A stretch of DNA of 64,000 nucleotides from Bombardia bombarda (GCA_030512295.1 JAULSR010000006.1:1178001-1242000), one strand, 5' to 3'. Numbered from the stretch's first letter, positions 11,869 through 24,683 are shown. Program-made: numbers and translations. The notes: generated from the letters alone by a model not told the origin.

Positions 11869-14259
11869 GATGATGGAGCTGCTAGGCTACGCTGCGGGTC
11901 ATGGAGAGAGGGCAGACTGAATGTCCCTGGGGACTCTGCATTTCTTTTCTTTTTATATATATTTTTCTTGTGTTTCTTTTACCTGGCCGTTTTCTCCTAC
12001 TTCTTGGATATCTATGCGGGCACGATCTTGGTTATGCTGTTTTGTGTATTTGTACGCGTTTATGGCGGTTTATCATTCCTGCTGTCTTTTTCTGTTTCTC
12101 CTTTGTTTCCTCTTTTCTTGCATATTTACGGGCGTTTTGGGTCTTGATGTTTTCAAAAGCGGGCGGCGAGCAAGCATGAATCTCTGATGATCTATCCGAT
12201 CGCAACGATGATGTGGTCGTAACGAATGAAAGCGTTTTCCTTTATTCTTTCTCATCTTCATTTATTACTACACTTCATTTCTATTCTATATATATTCTTT
12301 CTTTCTTGAGTTTTTCCCTTCTTTATAAACACAACCAGACACACACACACACCTACATACCTACCGAACCTATATGTATTATATTCACACATTATCGCAC
12401 ATAAGAACCCAAAGTACTTAGTTGAGGAGGAGGAGGAGGAATAGGAAGGAGTGGGAGTGGGATGGGGCGGGGAGGTGACCGACACCAGCCACGCCACATC
12501 ACTGAAGTAGCCTGTACAGTCAATGCACAGCGGGATTTGGGAGTCTTTTACAGAGCGAGCGGGATAAGGAGACAAGACAGACAGGCATTATCAAAAAAGT
12601 CGTCCAAAAGGAATACAAATCTACCTTGCCTCTTCTGTGAAGGCTTCGTTCGTCTTTTTTCGCCTAATATGCTTGTTTCCAATGGCCCTGCATTATCTGT
12701 AACTGGAGGCACCAGACTCAACTCGCCGATTTTGCCCATCTGACTCGGTATGCACTATCAGACTTGCATAGTGTTCCTGTCTGGTCAGTGTCTGATGAAC
12801 CCGCCGAGTGGACTGTATGTACTGTACTGACCGACAGTTTATGGCTACTAAAAATAAAACAAGCCCACACACATGAACAGATCAAAGAGTTATCCCGCCG
12901 CCGCCTCTATCACAGTACATACATGTATCTTGTTTTGGGCTTGTCTCTTTTTGGGCCATTTCTTTTTTCTCATTATGGACAGACTCGTGGGTTATAGGTG
13001 GGCATATGCAGCTCACACATTGGGCAGTAGGTGTATTGGAGAGGGGGGGGGGGGGGCGGGGGCAGGTAAGGTAAGGTAGGTATCATCTGCCTTGTTTATT
13101 TGGTCTCTGCTGCTGCTGCTGCTGCTGCTGCTGTGCCGCTGTAGCAGTGCAGTAGCCAGCAGCCAGCAGCAGGCCAGAGCGAATCAGTACTAATAACCTG
13201 CCAGTATTGGTTTCTTCGGGGGTATTTTTTTGCAGGTCATGCCGTACCATGCCATGTGGTACATACACGGCGTCCTCACCATGCCTTTACACAGACTCGA
13301 CCGAGACAGGCGAGGCCCGGCCAGTTGAACGAGCCAACCCAACCAGATGGAGATAGAGCTGGAGCTGGAGCTGCTGCTTGACGACTACTACACTGCAATA
13401 CACCATGTAGGTAATACACATACAGGAGATGATACACGAGGCAGGGCAGGGCAGGGCATAATAGGTAGGTACAGGGTAGGTAGTAGGTAGGTATGCACTG
13501 CACATGGATGTGTGTTGGCGGCTAGGTTTTGTGTGATTTGGTATTGGTAAAGGGGAAGCGAAGAAGCAAAGGGTCATGTCAGTTGACAGCCCAGATCAGG
13601 GTTGAAGCAAGCGATCAAGCGGGCAAATGTAGTGTCAGCTACCTGAAGCATGGCTTGCTGCGATGACATGACCGTACAGTGACACACACACTCATCTCTC
13701 ACTAATAACACAGACACACAACATGCAGATCTGGCTTGACTGAGCTCGGTTTTTTTGGAAGATATTATCTCGCATTGTATTGGTTTTTCAGGTAAGGATG
13801 TGTACATGACATATGCGATGATGATCAGTCTGTATTCAAATCAGTGTGTGTACCTCGGTAGGCGTACTTCTCTTTTCCTTTTTTTCCCCCTTCTCTGTCG
13901 TCGCATCCCCATTGACCCTTGTCAGCCCCAAAGGAAGTGAATTTCCCGACTGTTCATACACCCTCCTTTTTACTTTCCCCTTTAGTATTAGTTGAACTGT
14001 AAATATCCTACAATTACAATACTTCCAAGGTACAATACATATTCATCCCTCCCCCCTTCCTGCTGTTGTGTCCTGTTTTTTCAGTCGGCCGTTTCCCCAA
14101 CGGGAATTGGTCCGTATGCTGCATGTCTGCATCCATCCCATCCCAATCCATGACAAAAGGGTTTAAAGGCAGGGAATACCAATTAATGTCACTTACACGT
14201 GCGTGTCGCTCCTACAGTGCTACACAGTGCACGTGTTACCCGCCTGCGCGGAGAAAAAA

Positions 14260-14274
14260 GGGGGGGGGGGGGGG
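14260..14274. repeat. G15 homopolymer
   Basis: Uninterrupted run of fifteen G in intergenic DNA. Its true length is uncertain given the homopolymer problems seen elsewhere in this window. Confidence 0.8.
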
Positions 14275-14804
14275 TGTGATGTGTGTGAGGAAGGTGCGTT
14301 GTGTGTGTGGCTTGCCAAGGCCCGTGATTGGCTAGCCCATTCCGGGAAAGAGTGAAGGAGGAGGAGGGGGGATTGATCAAGTTGCATTGGGGGCCGCGAA
14401 ACCTGCAACCACAGCGCTTCTAGAAAGACGCTAGAACAGAAAAAAAATAATAAAAAATAAACGAGGTTGGTCGGGTGTGCAACTTGCAGTTGCGGCACGG
14501 GCAGCACAAGGTAACGCTACTACACTAATACGCTACAGCGCTAACAGGACCCCTCCCCTCGGTCTCACGTCACGCCAACACTGAGTGAGGCCTGGGTGGA
14601 CCCTGCTACGGAGATAGAGAGGTGGACAGAGAGAGACAGAAAGACAGCAAAAAACGATTGGTTTGTCGGTCTGGCAGTTCTGTGTGACGCGACGCCATAG
14701 TCACAAGCTCAACTACGCCGCGACACAACAGAGAAAAGGTGAGAGCGGGGCAAAAGCAGCAGTGAGAAAGAGGCGCGCAATTGAACCGGGCGGGGGCTCT
14801 GCTA

Positions 14805-14832
14805 GATTGATTGATTGATTGATTGATTGATT
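14805..14832. repeat. GATT tetranucleotide microsatellite
   Basis: Six to seven tandem GATT units in the spacer between the transcription factor and the WD40 gene. Confidence 0.8.
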
Positions 14833-15546
14833 CCATCAATTCGACCGAACAACACTCGGTGCAACAACTTGCTGTCCTGCCCCGCGTAACACAGATTGCC
14901 ATTTAGGCGCGCAAACAGAACTGCCCACCCATTCTCACAATATCGGCGCCATCTTCATATCGGTTCGTATAGGAGGCGAGGGGGGGGTATTATACGTGAG
15001 ACAGGCCTCACTATGGTCAGTGGTGGCAGTAGTTCCAGACCTAGGTGTTGAGGTTGTTTTGGGGGCCCTTTTTTTAGAGGCTGCCCGCTCCATAGGCTCT
15101 CAAACACACCACACATAAGCTCTCGGCCAATCATTTACACTGCAGACAGACCACCACCATCCGTTTCGTCGACAATCTCACTGTACCCGACGCACTGCCA
15201 ACGGTAACACAACGGGCTGCGAGTAGACAGGCAAAAATAAAGGACCGGCAGACAGAACTACGAACAGACGTATCATATAGCGCTGCAGCACCACACACCC
15301 ACAGATCCAAGACGACGCAGGGGAAGGCAACTAAGTTTGATCAAATCATCGCCGACTAGCACACAGCCCAGCGCTGGGAACGTGGGTGGTGGTGTGCAGG
15401 CCCGACCGACCACCACAGCGGTTTGAGCTCAGACTTGATTTTTGAACTCGGGCTCTTCAGAATCGGGGTCAGGATCGAGGATTCCATTTGCATAACCTGC
15501 TACCGCCACAACACACCGATACATCCCGAAAGATAATTACGCCACC

Positions 15547-17152
15547 ATGACGATGCTCGACAGCTACGGCAATAGAGCCATGAGTGCAGCATCAGCATCA
15601 GCATCAGCATCAGCAGCGGTCAAGAGGAGGGGGGACGCTGCGTCTTTTCCACAGAAGCCGGTGGCACAGCTGCTGGGGTCCAATGGTATGTGCTTTCTTT
15701 TCTATCTACCCTATATGGGCTAGGTTGAGTCTGGCTGTTAGACTGGGCTGGATGGGGGTGGCTGTGGCTTGGATTGGCTATGGCAATCGTGATGAAGATG
15801 AGGACCTTGCCGGCCGTACTCATGTTGCAGCATGGTGTTTGCTGTTGCTGTCTGGCAACAACACCCTCTGTTTTGGCCTCCTTTTTCTATAACCCCTTTT
15901 TATGTTTTGTTTACACCCTGCAACATTGCTATCCTTTATCCCCCCAATTCACCCTCACCCCTTTATCGTCACCACCATCCCCACCAACCCCCCCCCCCCC
16001 CCCCCATCTCCCATCAAACCTGGTCTCAACTCAACAAAAAAACTAACCAAACCCACCAGGCCCAATCCACGCAGTAACCTATTCCGCCTCCCCCGGCACC
16101 TACATCCTGACCGGCTCCGCCGACCGCTCCATCCGTCTCTACAACCCAACACCCCCCTCATCCTCCACCTCCATCACCCCCCCATCCACATCCACATCCA
16201 CATCCACCTCCACCTCCACCCCCCAACCCCCCCCCAGCCGGCCGCCTGATCCAAACCTACACCTCCCACTCCTACGACGTCCTCTCCCTCGCCATCTCCG
16301 CCGACAACGCCCGCTTCGCCTCGTCCGGCGGCGACCGCGCCGTCTTCCTCTGGGACGTCGCCACCGCCGCCACCACGCGCCGCTTCGCCGGCCACGCCGG
16401 CCGCGTCAACGCCGTCGCCTTCGCCGGCGCCGGCGACGCCCTCGTCGTCTCCGCCGGCCTCGACACCACCGTGCGCGTCTGGGACACCAGGTCCGGCGGC
16501 GGCAGCAGCGCCAAGCCCGTGCAGACGCTCGCGGAGGCGCGCGACGCCGTCACCAGCCTGGCCGTTACCTCGGACGAGATCGTCGCGGGGAGCGTCGACG
16601 GGAGAGTGCGGAGCTACGATGTGCGCACCGGTAAAGTCACGACGGACGTCATGCCGGCGAGCGTGACGAGCCTGTGTCTGGGGAGGGACGGGCGGACGGT
16701 GCTGGTGGGGAGCCTGGATAGTCGGGTGAGGCTGATGGATCGGGGCGGTGGCGGGTGTTTGCGGACGTATGGGGATAAGGAGGAAGAAGGGGGGCAGGGG
16801 GGCAGTGGCGGAATGAGGAGTTGAGGGTGCAGAGCGTGCTGGGGGCGGGGAGCGGTGGGTTGTTGCGGGGGATGAGCTGACGTCTGCTGATAGCAGTAGT
16901 AGCAACGAGGGAAACCAGGGGAGGGTCTGGGCGTGGGACCTGCTGAGCGGGCGGCTGGTGGCCAAGGTTGCCGTCCCCTGGGGCCCGGCGACGGGGAACG
17001 ACGGGCGGCGGAAGATGGTGATTGGGCGGGATGGCAAGGAGAAGGAGCGCAAGAATGTGATCAGCTGTCTGGCGTGGAAGGAGGGCGGGTTTGGGAACCA
17101 GTTCTGCGTGGGCGGCACGTCGGGGGTCGTGACGGTTTTTGGGGAGGGTTGA
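15547..17152 (+). CDS. WD40 repeat protein, MORG1 (MAPK organizer 1) type; frame interrupted three times
   Basis: WD40 beta-propeller scaffold. MORG1 relatives scaffold MAP kinase modules and associate with splicing factors. The start is an ATG in a GCCACCATG context. Exon 1 (15547-15685) includes a CATCAG-coded Ser/Ala run; the 374-bp intron (GTATGT to CAG, 15686-16059) joins to GPIHAVTYSASPGTYILTGS. WD units follow, for example SGGDRAVFLWD, SAGLDTTVRVWDT and GSVDGRVRSYD, ending with KNVISCLAWKEGG and VVTVFGEG. The reading frame changes at the C9 run 16227-16235, at the G6 runs 16789-16802 and near G5 16841-16845. No plausible GT-AG introns explain these. Adding G at the last two sites, and adding two or removing one C at the first, restores one protein of about 410 residues. 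It could be a decaying gene, but homopolymer miscalls fit better. Confidence 0.75.
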
Positions 17153-17812
17153 GAGAGAGAGAGAGAGAGATGAAAAAGAAAGAGAAGGGATGGATGGTTG
17201 GTTGGTATATGAGTGCTTGTAAGCATAAGAATGGCACACCATGAATTAGCTCGGCAACATATACACCGCACACTTCAAAGCATGCCCGCATGCCTATGCC
17301 TCTGCCTCTGCCTCTACTAATCTGAACATCTGTCTTCTAGATGGTGTAGAAAAAAATAAAATAAGTAACCAAAATACACACGAAACCAAAAAGAAAACAA
17401 CCAAGAGGGTGTGCATCCCCACCCCCTATCCCTCCCTTTCTTCTTCTTTCTCTCCTCTTGGAGCTCTCATTCATTACTCTACAAACATCATATATAGCTG
17501 CTCGAATGCCACCGGCCCGCCCGCCCGACCTGCGCCAGACACCCTCCCCCCCCCTCGTGTCATTGATTCCCATATGCCTGAGTGTCGGTAACAAGCGAGT
17601 TGTAGTAAGTAACCCAGAAAAAAAAAACCCCGCCTGGATGATATACAGATAGATGATCAGTTGGTTCCCACCAATTCCCTTCTTTTTCTCCCTCTTTTTC
17701 ACACCACACTGTTCTGGCAACTTCGCATCGGATAGACACTACACACAACACCCCGCTGGTTGATGTTATTCAATCAAATCGAATATACTTTTTTATGACA
17801 GGCTTTGATTGC
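17153..17812. other. Convergent 3' region
   Basis: This 660-bp spacer lies between the ends of the WD40 gene (+) and the mannosyltransferase (-). A short GA repeat follows the WD40 stop codon directly. No coding signal was seen; it should hold both 3' UTRs. Confidence 0.5.
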
Positions 17813-19203
17813 TCAGCCCATGCCAATGTACTTGAACCAGTTGGGTCTGCAGTCCTCGCGGTTGAGCCACGACTCGCCGTCGGTGAAGCGGCCCGTGACG
17901 CAGCCCTTGCACTTGGGCGAGTTGGGGCAGTTGAAGAAGGGGATGTGCTGGTATCCGATATCACGGAACCTGGGATGTCCTGTTAGCAACTGTGAACATA
18001 TTTCGAAACAGGCAAGGTCAACATACCAATGAATCCGACTGGAATCCTCAAACAAACCTAGCGCAATACTGTGCACCGGCGCGTCGCCCCAGCGCTCGTA
18101 AAAGAAGCCGCCCACCATGTCAAGATGGTTGAAGTAGTCCTCGTAGGCCTTGCTGCGCCAGAAGCTCATGTCGGCAATCTCAAAGTTGCTCCAGAAGTGG
18201 CAGGTCGAGTATCCGTTGGCCTTCTCGTTGTGTTCCGGGCGGCGGACCTTATCCGTCAGCCAATTCATGGCGTTGTTCTCGTGGATGTGCTCGGGGTGCT
18301 GGGCCAGGAACTTGGTGGTCTCGGGCCAGAGGGTGGGGATGGAGGCGGGCGCGTCGTAGAGGTTGATGGTGAAGCCGTACGTCTTGTTGTTGTCGTGCAT
18401 GTAGCGGAAGACGTCGTAGTCGATGTCGCAGAAGAAGTGCACCTTAGGCTCGACGCGCCAGTAGAACTGCGTGTTGGCCAGGGCCGGGTGCTTGTAGAAG
18501 AGCCCGCTGTTCCAGCGGCACATTTGGTGGTACGAGATCATGTCGGCGTACTGGATGTCGTTCTCCTTGAGGATCTTGACCGACTCCTCGTACAGGTCCT
18601 GGTTGATCCACGATGGCATCTCCCAGTGTTCCTTGGGGATGAGTTCTGTTTTCTCTCGTCAGTCTACTTGTCTTATCTCCGTTTCTCTCCCAACCTATCG
18701 CCGCGAATAATATAGCGCGCGGATGCATTGCGTACCGTAGTTGCACTGGGCCTTGGTCAAGGCCTGCGTCTTGGTCTTGAACTCTTCGGAGAAGGGCACG
18801 TCGTTGAAGAAGGTCCACGGGTAGTTGAACTTGTGGTTCCAGGTGCGCTCGAGATCGCGCATCGCCTGCAACATGCCCTCGAGCTCCTCGTTCCGGACCA
18901 GGGCCAGTAGGGTGGCGTTGATGCGCGCCGAGTTTGCGATGCCGGGGGCATATTGGTCGGATGCGTGGACGAGGATGCCTTCGGGTTCGCCAGTGGCTGC
19001 AATTTTGGTGTCAGTGTCAGCACAACCCTCAACTCTACCAAGCGCAGATGATGGGACGTACGATCTAGATTGGGATCGCGCTCGAATGATTTCTCCCCAG
19101 CCTTCCCCGTGTTGCCCGTTGGCGAAAAGACCTGATATAGGAAGAAGCACCACATCAGGATGGCGGCCAGCCCCAGCGCCCGTACGGGGCGAGCGATCGC
19201 CAT
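17813..19203 (-). CDS. Alpha-1,2-mannosyltransferase, GT15 (Kre2/Mnt1/Ktr) family
   Basis: Golgi type II membrane enzyme that transfers mannose from GDP-mannose onto N- and O-linked glycans. Exons on the minus strand: 19203-19062, 18996-18736, 18645-18027 and 17969-17813. The introns are 65, 90 and 57 bp with GTACGT, GTACGC and GTATGT donors and CAG acceptors. The product has 392 residues. A signal anchor (ALGLAAILMWCFFLYQVF) spans about residues 9-26, followed by a short stem and the catalytic domain. Family motifs include NYPWTFFNDVPFSEEFK, FYWRVEPKVHFFCDIDYD and YERWGDAPVHSIA. The length is typical of the family. Which member (KRE2, KTR or other) cannot be told from sequence alone. A TG repeat lies just upstream of the start in the leader. 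Confidence 0.93.
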
Positions 19204-19245
<42 letters not shown>

Positions 19246-19969
19246 TGCGTCGGGATCGGGAGGTCGCTTGTTAATCAGCAGTCGCTGCTGTCGCTGGCCA
19301 CGCGGGGTTCAAAAAGGGATGGTAAAGCCGGCGTCCAAGTTTTTGGGTCCAGCGTTTACTATTGCTGCTTCATTTAGGTACGGGGAGCAATGGCCGTTGT
19401 CGCGGTTAGGGGGAGCCTGATCGCGCGTAAAGTCTTTCCCTGTGCTAACGAAAAGGGGTCCCGCAATCGGTACGCTAGGCTCAAAGAATTCAACGCTGAT
19501 AAGCCACACTGGGCACGAACCTCCTGAATGTTTTGAGTGGATGATGTCAGATGCCGATCCGGAATGGGCAACGCCTCCTGTCGCCCGTTGTGGCTTGTGC
19601 GCACAGTATCTGGAGGAAGCATTTATACTTGGCGGTTGCTCAGAGCTTGACGTTGATAATAGCGTGACCAACGGTCGTGCTTCGTCGTAGATGGGCAAGA
19701 TGCGGTTATGGAAGGTGCATCTCGTCATCAAACCACTTCCAATCCATCACTTCCAATTGACAATTTAAGTTTCGTCCATGATTTTACCGTATACAGTGCT
19801 TAATCACTACCCGAACAACACCGCAATTCAGTCACGTTGTTTCGCGTCTCATTGGCGAAGACAGGCTCGCCGCAGTGTATCGATTCATCATCGCGACGGT
19901 CAATTACAACATCCACTTACAGGTCAGGAGGACACGCATCTGTGCCCTGCTGCCTCCCAACATAATGCC
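19204..19969. other. Divergent promoter region, GT15 and GCP5-like genes
   Basis: This 766-bp spacer separates two divergently transcribed genes and should hold both promoters. The GT15 leader contains the microsatellite at 19211-19243. No other gene was found. Confidence 0.5.
19211..19243. repeat. TG dinucleotide repeat in the 5' leader of the GT15 gene
   Basis: About sixteen TG units (CA on the transcribed sense strand) lie 8-40 bp upstream of the mannosyltransferase start codon, so the mRNA leader probably carries a CA tract. Confidence 0.9.
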
Positions 19970-22933
19970 ATGGCATATCTCTTGCAACTTGGGGCGTTGA
20001 CCGACGAACTTGTGGCGGCTGTTGCTGCCATCCCCGACGTAATTATTTTCTACCCAAATGACCCCTCACTTGTCTCGTCTCAGCCACTAACACGCGATCC
20101 AGACTCAAGGCCAAAGACTCGACCGCTGTCGTGAATCCACACTGCGCAGTCTCCGTCATCACAGCTTTCTGCGCACCAACCAGTTTGATGTGGACGACCA
20201 CCTAAGCGGCTATGAAGAGCACTTTCGCGTCCTCGGCCGAGATGGCCTGGCTGACGCCTTCAGGAAGAGCCTCGATGCCCTGAAACCACACCACAACAGA
20301 TTCACCCCAGATGTCTTGCATTTCATCCTGGAGCTCGCCGACCAGCCTGTGCAAAAGACGAGTCTCACTGATCTGTATCTTCTCAACCAACCGGAAGAGG
20401 AAGTCGTCAATCCTCAACTAACATGGCAAGACATTGCCAAGGAAGACGGCTGGGCCCAAGACCAGGCCCTCTGGCGGACCATTGATTACTCTCCCAGCTC
20501 CGGCGAAGAAGATGACGGCGACGACGATGTTGACGACGACACAAACTCAGAAGCCTCCATCGCTTCCCTCAGCACCGTCTCCTCCACCGCCAACAAGCAC
20601 CAGCGCACAGCCCAGGACCTAATCATCCACCCCCCCGGGGGCGAGTCGCTGCTAAAGCAAACCCGCGAAAGCCAAGCATGGCGCCACGCCAGCCACACCA
20701 CCAACACCGACGGCCAGCCAAAGAAAATCCCCATCTCCACCCCCCAACTCCTCCGCGAGACCCTCTTCATGCTCGCCGGCCTCTCCACCACCCTCTACAC
20801 CAGCCCAAACTGCGACCCCGTCACCAGCTACCAGCTCGCCGGCGTCTCATGGCAGACCCACAAGGCCCTCGTCACCTCCTTCGCCGAGTGCGGCCGCAAG
20901 CTCGCCCCCCTGCGCACCTACACCAAACAGCAACAACAGCAACAGCACCACAAGCAACACGCCATCTCCCCCCTCCTCCAAGTCTTCCAAGCCTCCCTCT
21001 CCCGCGCCCTCCGCGCCTTCGACCGCCGCCTCGCCACCATCGAGTCCCGCCTCGTCGCCATCCGCCACGACGCCGTCGTCAGCCTCATCTCCGTCCTCTC
21101 CGAGCTATACCCGCACCTCGCCCCGCTATACGCACTATCGACCATCGTGCAGCGGCAAATGGCCGAGGAGCGCGGCAACCCGCACGCCTTCCGCTATTTG
21201 GAGTTGCTCTTCGACGCCGTCGGCGCCGCGCAGCTGCAGCAAGACTGCGGCCCCACCACCACCACCACCACCACCACCACCACATACACCCTCCTCGGCC
21301 GCATCTTCTTCGACTGCTTCCAGGTCTACCTCAAGCCCATCAGGCTGTGGATGGAAGAGGGGCTGCTCATCCCCGGCGACCGCACCTTCTTCGTCGCCGA
21401 GTCGTCGACCAAGGCGCCGCCGCACCAGATCTGGAAGAGCCAGTTTAATCTGCTGCGGACGCCCGAGGGCGCGCTGCACGCACCACGGTTCCTGCGGCCG
21501 GCTATTGACCGGATTTTCACCACGGGCAAGAGCATTGTGGTGTTGAAGCATCTGCGGCACCACGAGGCGGTGCATAGGCAGAAGAGAGGGGGGAGGTGGA
21601 GCAGCAGAGGATGGATTTTGAGAGTGTCTGTTGCTGTGCGGAGGGAGGGGAGGAAGGGATGGAGTTTGCGCCGTTCTCAGAGCTCTTTGGGCTGGCGTTT
21701 GACGCGTGGATACAGAGCAAGCATCACACCGCGTCGGCGACGCTGCGGGGCCTGCTGTTTAACTCGTACGGGCTGAGCAGAGGGCTGGACGCGCTGGGGG
21801 TGGTGTATCTGGGGAGCGACGGGGCCAAGGCGGACGGGTTTGCGGGGTCGGTGTTTGGGCATCTGGACGGGCTGCGGGAGGGGTGGCGGGATCGGTTCAC
21901 GCTGACGGAGATTGCTCAGGAGGCGTTTTCGTCGCAGCGGCGGGTGGATGGGCATCGGCTGTCTGCTGAGGTTGTTGCTGCTGCTGCTGCTGCTGCTGAC
22001 CAGAGGTATAGTAGCGCGGTGGACGTGCGGGCGTCGGTGAGGCGGGGCCTGCCTGGGATTCGCCTGAGCTACCGGCTTACCTGGCCGGTGAGGATCATCG
22101 TGCCCGAGGAGGGGATGCAGGGGTACAGGAAGATGTTTACGTGTCTGCTGCAGGTGCGGAGGGCGGCGTATGTGCTCCGGCAGCCGTTTCTTGGGTTTCA
22201 TGCCTATGGCAGAGGCAACGTGGGTGATGATGATGATGATGATTATGGGAGTGGGAGCGGCGATGCGGTGTACTTTTTGCTGCGGACCAAGTTGCTGTGG
22301 TTCTGTAATACGCTGATGACGTATCTGACCACGCTCGTGCTGGCGCCGAATACGGATAGGCTGCACAGGGATCTGGAGGAGGCGGTGGATGTGGACGAGA
22401 TGGTGGCGGCGCACGCGGGGTTTATGGCGAGGGTGCTGGGTGAGGCGTGTCAGGGGGAGAGGCTGGGGCCGATCAGGGAGGGGATTCTGGACGTGCTGGA
22501 TCTGGCGGTGGCGGTGGAGGATCTGAGACGGGTGGAGGTGGGGAGGCGGGAGGAGGAGAGGGAGGGGAGGGAGAGGTTGGTGGAGGTGACGTCGCCTTTT
22601 AGGGGGTCGTTGTCGTCGTCGCCTGGGAAGAGGGGGGTGTTGGGGAGGAGGGTTGTGGAGGAGGATGAGGATGAGGATGAGGACGAGAGGGATGGTGGTG
22701 GGGATGGTATGGGGGTTGGTGATGGGGTTGGTGAGTTGGAGGCGGTCTTGAGGAAGAGTGTGGTTGGTAAGAAACCGTACGCGGTGTTATTGAGGGAGAT
22801 GCATGGGGAGTTTGAGCGGCATTTGAGGTTTGTCACGGGAGGATTGAGAGGCGTGGCGAGGGCGAGTCGGGATGAGGCGGCGGGGAAGTGGGATTTGCTG
22901 GCTGAGATGTTGGAGGTTGGAGTGAGGGAGTAG
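19970..22933 (+). CDS. Gamma-tubulin complex component, GCP5-like (Spc97/Spc98 family)
   Basis: Subunit of the gamma-tubulin ring complex that nucleates microtubules at spindle pole bodies. Exon 1 (19970-20038) encodes MAYLLQLGALTDELVAAVAAI plus PD. The 64-bp intron (GTAATT donor, CACTAAC branch site, CAG acceptor) leads to exon 2 at 20103. The N-terminal half holds LTWQDIAKEDGW and an acidic linker, followed by a GRIP1-like region. The C-terminal half (RLTWPVRIIVPEEGMQGY, then CLLQVRRAAYVLRQ) matches GRIP2, which binds gamma-tubulin. The frame shifts at the G6 run 21588-21593; one added G restores a continuous protein of about 966 residues. Assignment to GCP5 rather than GCP4 or GCP6 rests on overall organisation and is tentative. 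Confidence 0.85.
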
Positions 22934-23778
22934 ATTAAGGGGTTTGTTGGTGTTGTTTGTATAACAGGGGCAGTGTGCATACTCGTATTGGTATTGTAGC
23001 TGCTTAGTCAGACTACCTCCCGGCTGTCATGCTCTGGAATTGAACCCTCCGCGGGAGTGAAAAAAGCAGTGCTGGAAAGTGAATGGCAGTAGACAGGCAC
23101 AATATGTACAATGGGAGCCAGAAAGTCATAAAGCTATCATAGAGTTGTAGTTCAGGATGTGAGAGAGTATGCATTACTTCAATGCTGTGGTAAATACACA
23201 GGAATCTCGCTATTGCGATATCACGTTCGGTCTGTATCAGTTACTTGTACGTGTACCATTTCATGTCCTGTATATCCAGAGTGTAAACCATACCACCCAA
23301 CTGGCTCTTTTTTTACCGGGTAGTGCGTTGGTGTTTTTTGCGGCGTTTCTGGCCCGTAACGAGGGGGTCACTAACATAAGCGGGTATAAGCGGGGCTCAC
23401 TCAAACCTAAGGTAGTTCTTCGTTGTGAGCGATGCAGCAATATTGAGATGGCTGCGACATGCAGTCCGCAGTCACTTTTGCATGGACTAATTCCAACACA
23501 GAACATGACACAGCCAATGCAAAGGATTAGTCCTGTTTTGCTTTTTTATATGGGTTTCTATAGCAATTGTGTATTTTACCGGCGAAGTCCGTTAAGTCGC
23601 TGATTGATAGGCGGTTGAACAAATGAGAAGCTTTGTTGTTGGGAATGATGACGCATGACTACGTCTTTCATATGAGGAGAGGATATCGATATCGGTACAA
23701 TTTATAATATCCAACCACTGTGCATCATAAATCTCACTTTCACCACAATCTTGATAATTTTTAATTAAAAAGTCTAAC
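22934..23778. other. Intergenic region between GCP5-like and DUF3140 genes
   Basis: No gene is supported in these 845 bp. The last 150 bp are AT-rich, fitting the promoter and leader of the DUF3140 gene. Confidence 0.45.
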
Positions 23779-24444
23779 ATGATGGTTAAAGACAACGACA
23801 CAGTAATTCGGTGAGCTGTTCATGCGAAATTGTGTCTTGAGATAGAAAGGATATGAATGTTACTATGTTAATAAAGGCTGATGCTGGCTTGACTGAATGA
23901 ATGATCTGCTGACATCTTGTCTATGATTCAGTGAGTTCAGCGAGCTTGTCAACATGACGGCCGACGAGCTCGAGGAGTGGCTCAAGGTTTGTTTTCCCCT
24001 TTGATACATCAAAACAAGTCGTTTACCTAATTATTGCTTTTCCAGACCGAAGCCTCCACAGACTCAGGCTGGTCCAAGGACGATGGTTCCGGAGAGAGCG
24101 TCGGGCACGAGAGTGGCCGGAACATTGTCGAGATTCTAAGAAAGAATCCGAAAAGGGACCCATGCAAGTGTAGACAAGTACCTTTTCCTATATGCTACAA
24201 AAGACTGACACTCTGGACACTGCTACAGCTAAATATGACGAGGATGACATTCCCCATATGAGAAAGGTATCGTCCAGATTCCACTTCAAGCTCACATGGA
24301 GCTAATTATTAACCTGTGTTTTCTTTAAAGGTTGTCAGTTACTGCAAACGCCACTTGGCGCAGGAGGAGAAGGCCAAGCAGGACACGGGTAGCAAGAGCT
24401 ATAAGAGCCTGAAGAATTGGGGTCATGACGCGCTAAAGGAGTAG
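23779..24444 (+). CDS. DUF3140 family protein, five small exons
   Basis: Small protein of about 118 residues resembling DUF3140, a family known mostly from bacteria and some fungi; function unknown, though some database names suggest DNA binding. Exons: 23779-23810, 23932-23986, 24046-24163, 24229-24266 and 24331-24444. Joining gives a continuous protein with EFSELVNMTADELEEWL, then ESVGHESGRNIVEILRKN, DIPHMRKVVSYCKRHLAQ and a final LKNWGHDALKE. These blocks match the family pattern across every junction, which supports the model. Introns 1, 2 and 4 are GT-AG. Intron 3 (24164-24228) fits only as GC-AG (GCAAGT donor): the nearby GT alternatives bring an early stop. A second ATG at 23782 is an equally possible start. 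Confidence 0.85.
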
Positions 24445-24683
24445 ATGGAGATCTGAAGAAGGATTGAATGATTTCGTATGTCAAACACCTTGACGCAACA
24501 TTATTACATCTAATAAGACAACTATCATCAAAAGGGATATGGCTCAAGATTCATTACCAAACTAAGCCGGCTACCTAGCCGCCACGGGTATCATGTCGTA
24601 CCAATAAATGCATCCGTAAATATACCAACCAACGCTTTTTCGGACCCATATAACGAGAGAAAAGAGATGTCGATACCATCAAG

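Larger units (their letters stand above)
11869..15546. other. 3.7 kb intergenic spacer
   Basis: No gene is supported. The AT-rich first part (11930-12400) is likely the 3' UTR and terminator area of the transcription factor. Simple repeats are frequent: G14 at 13043-13056, a CTG run near 13107-13133, G15 at 14260-14274 and GATT repeats near 14805-14832. The last 500 bp precede the WD40 gene and should carry its promoter. Confidence 0.5.

Noticed and set aside
16174..17271. Minus-strand 365-codon frame opposite the WD40 gene
   Set aside because: Pro/Ser/Arg-rich shadow; WD repeats are clear on the plus strand.
23039..23050. Minus-strand B-box-like match suggesting a tRNA
   Set aside because: The flanks do not form a T-stem and no A box or D-arm lies at the right distance.
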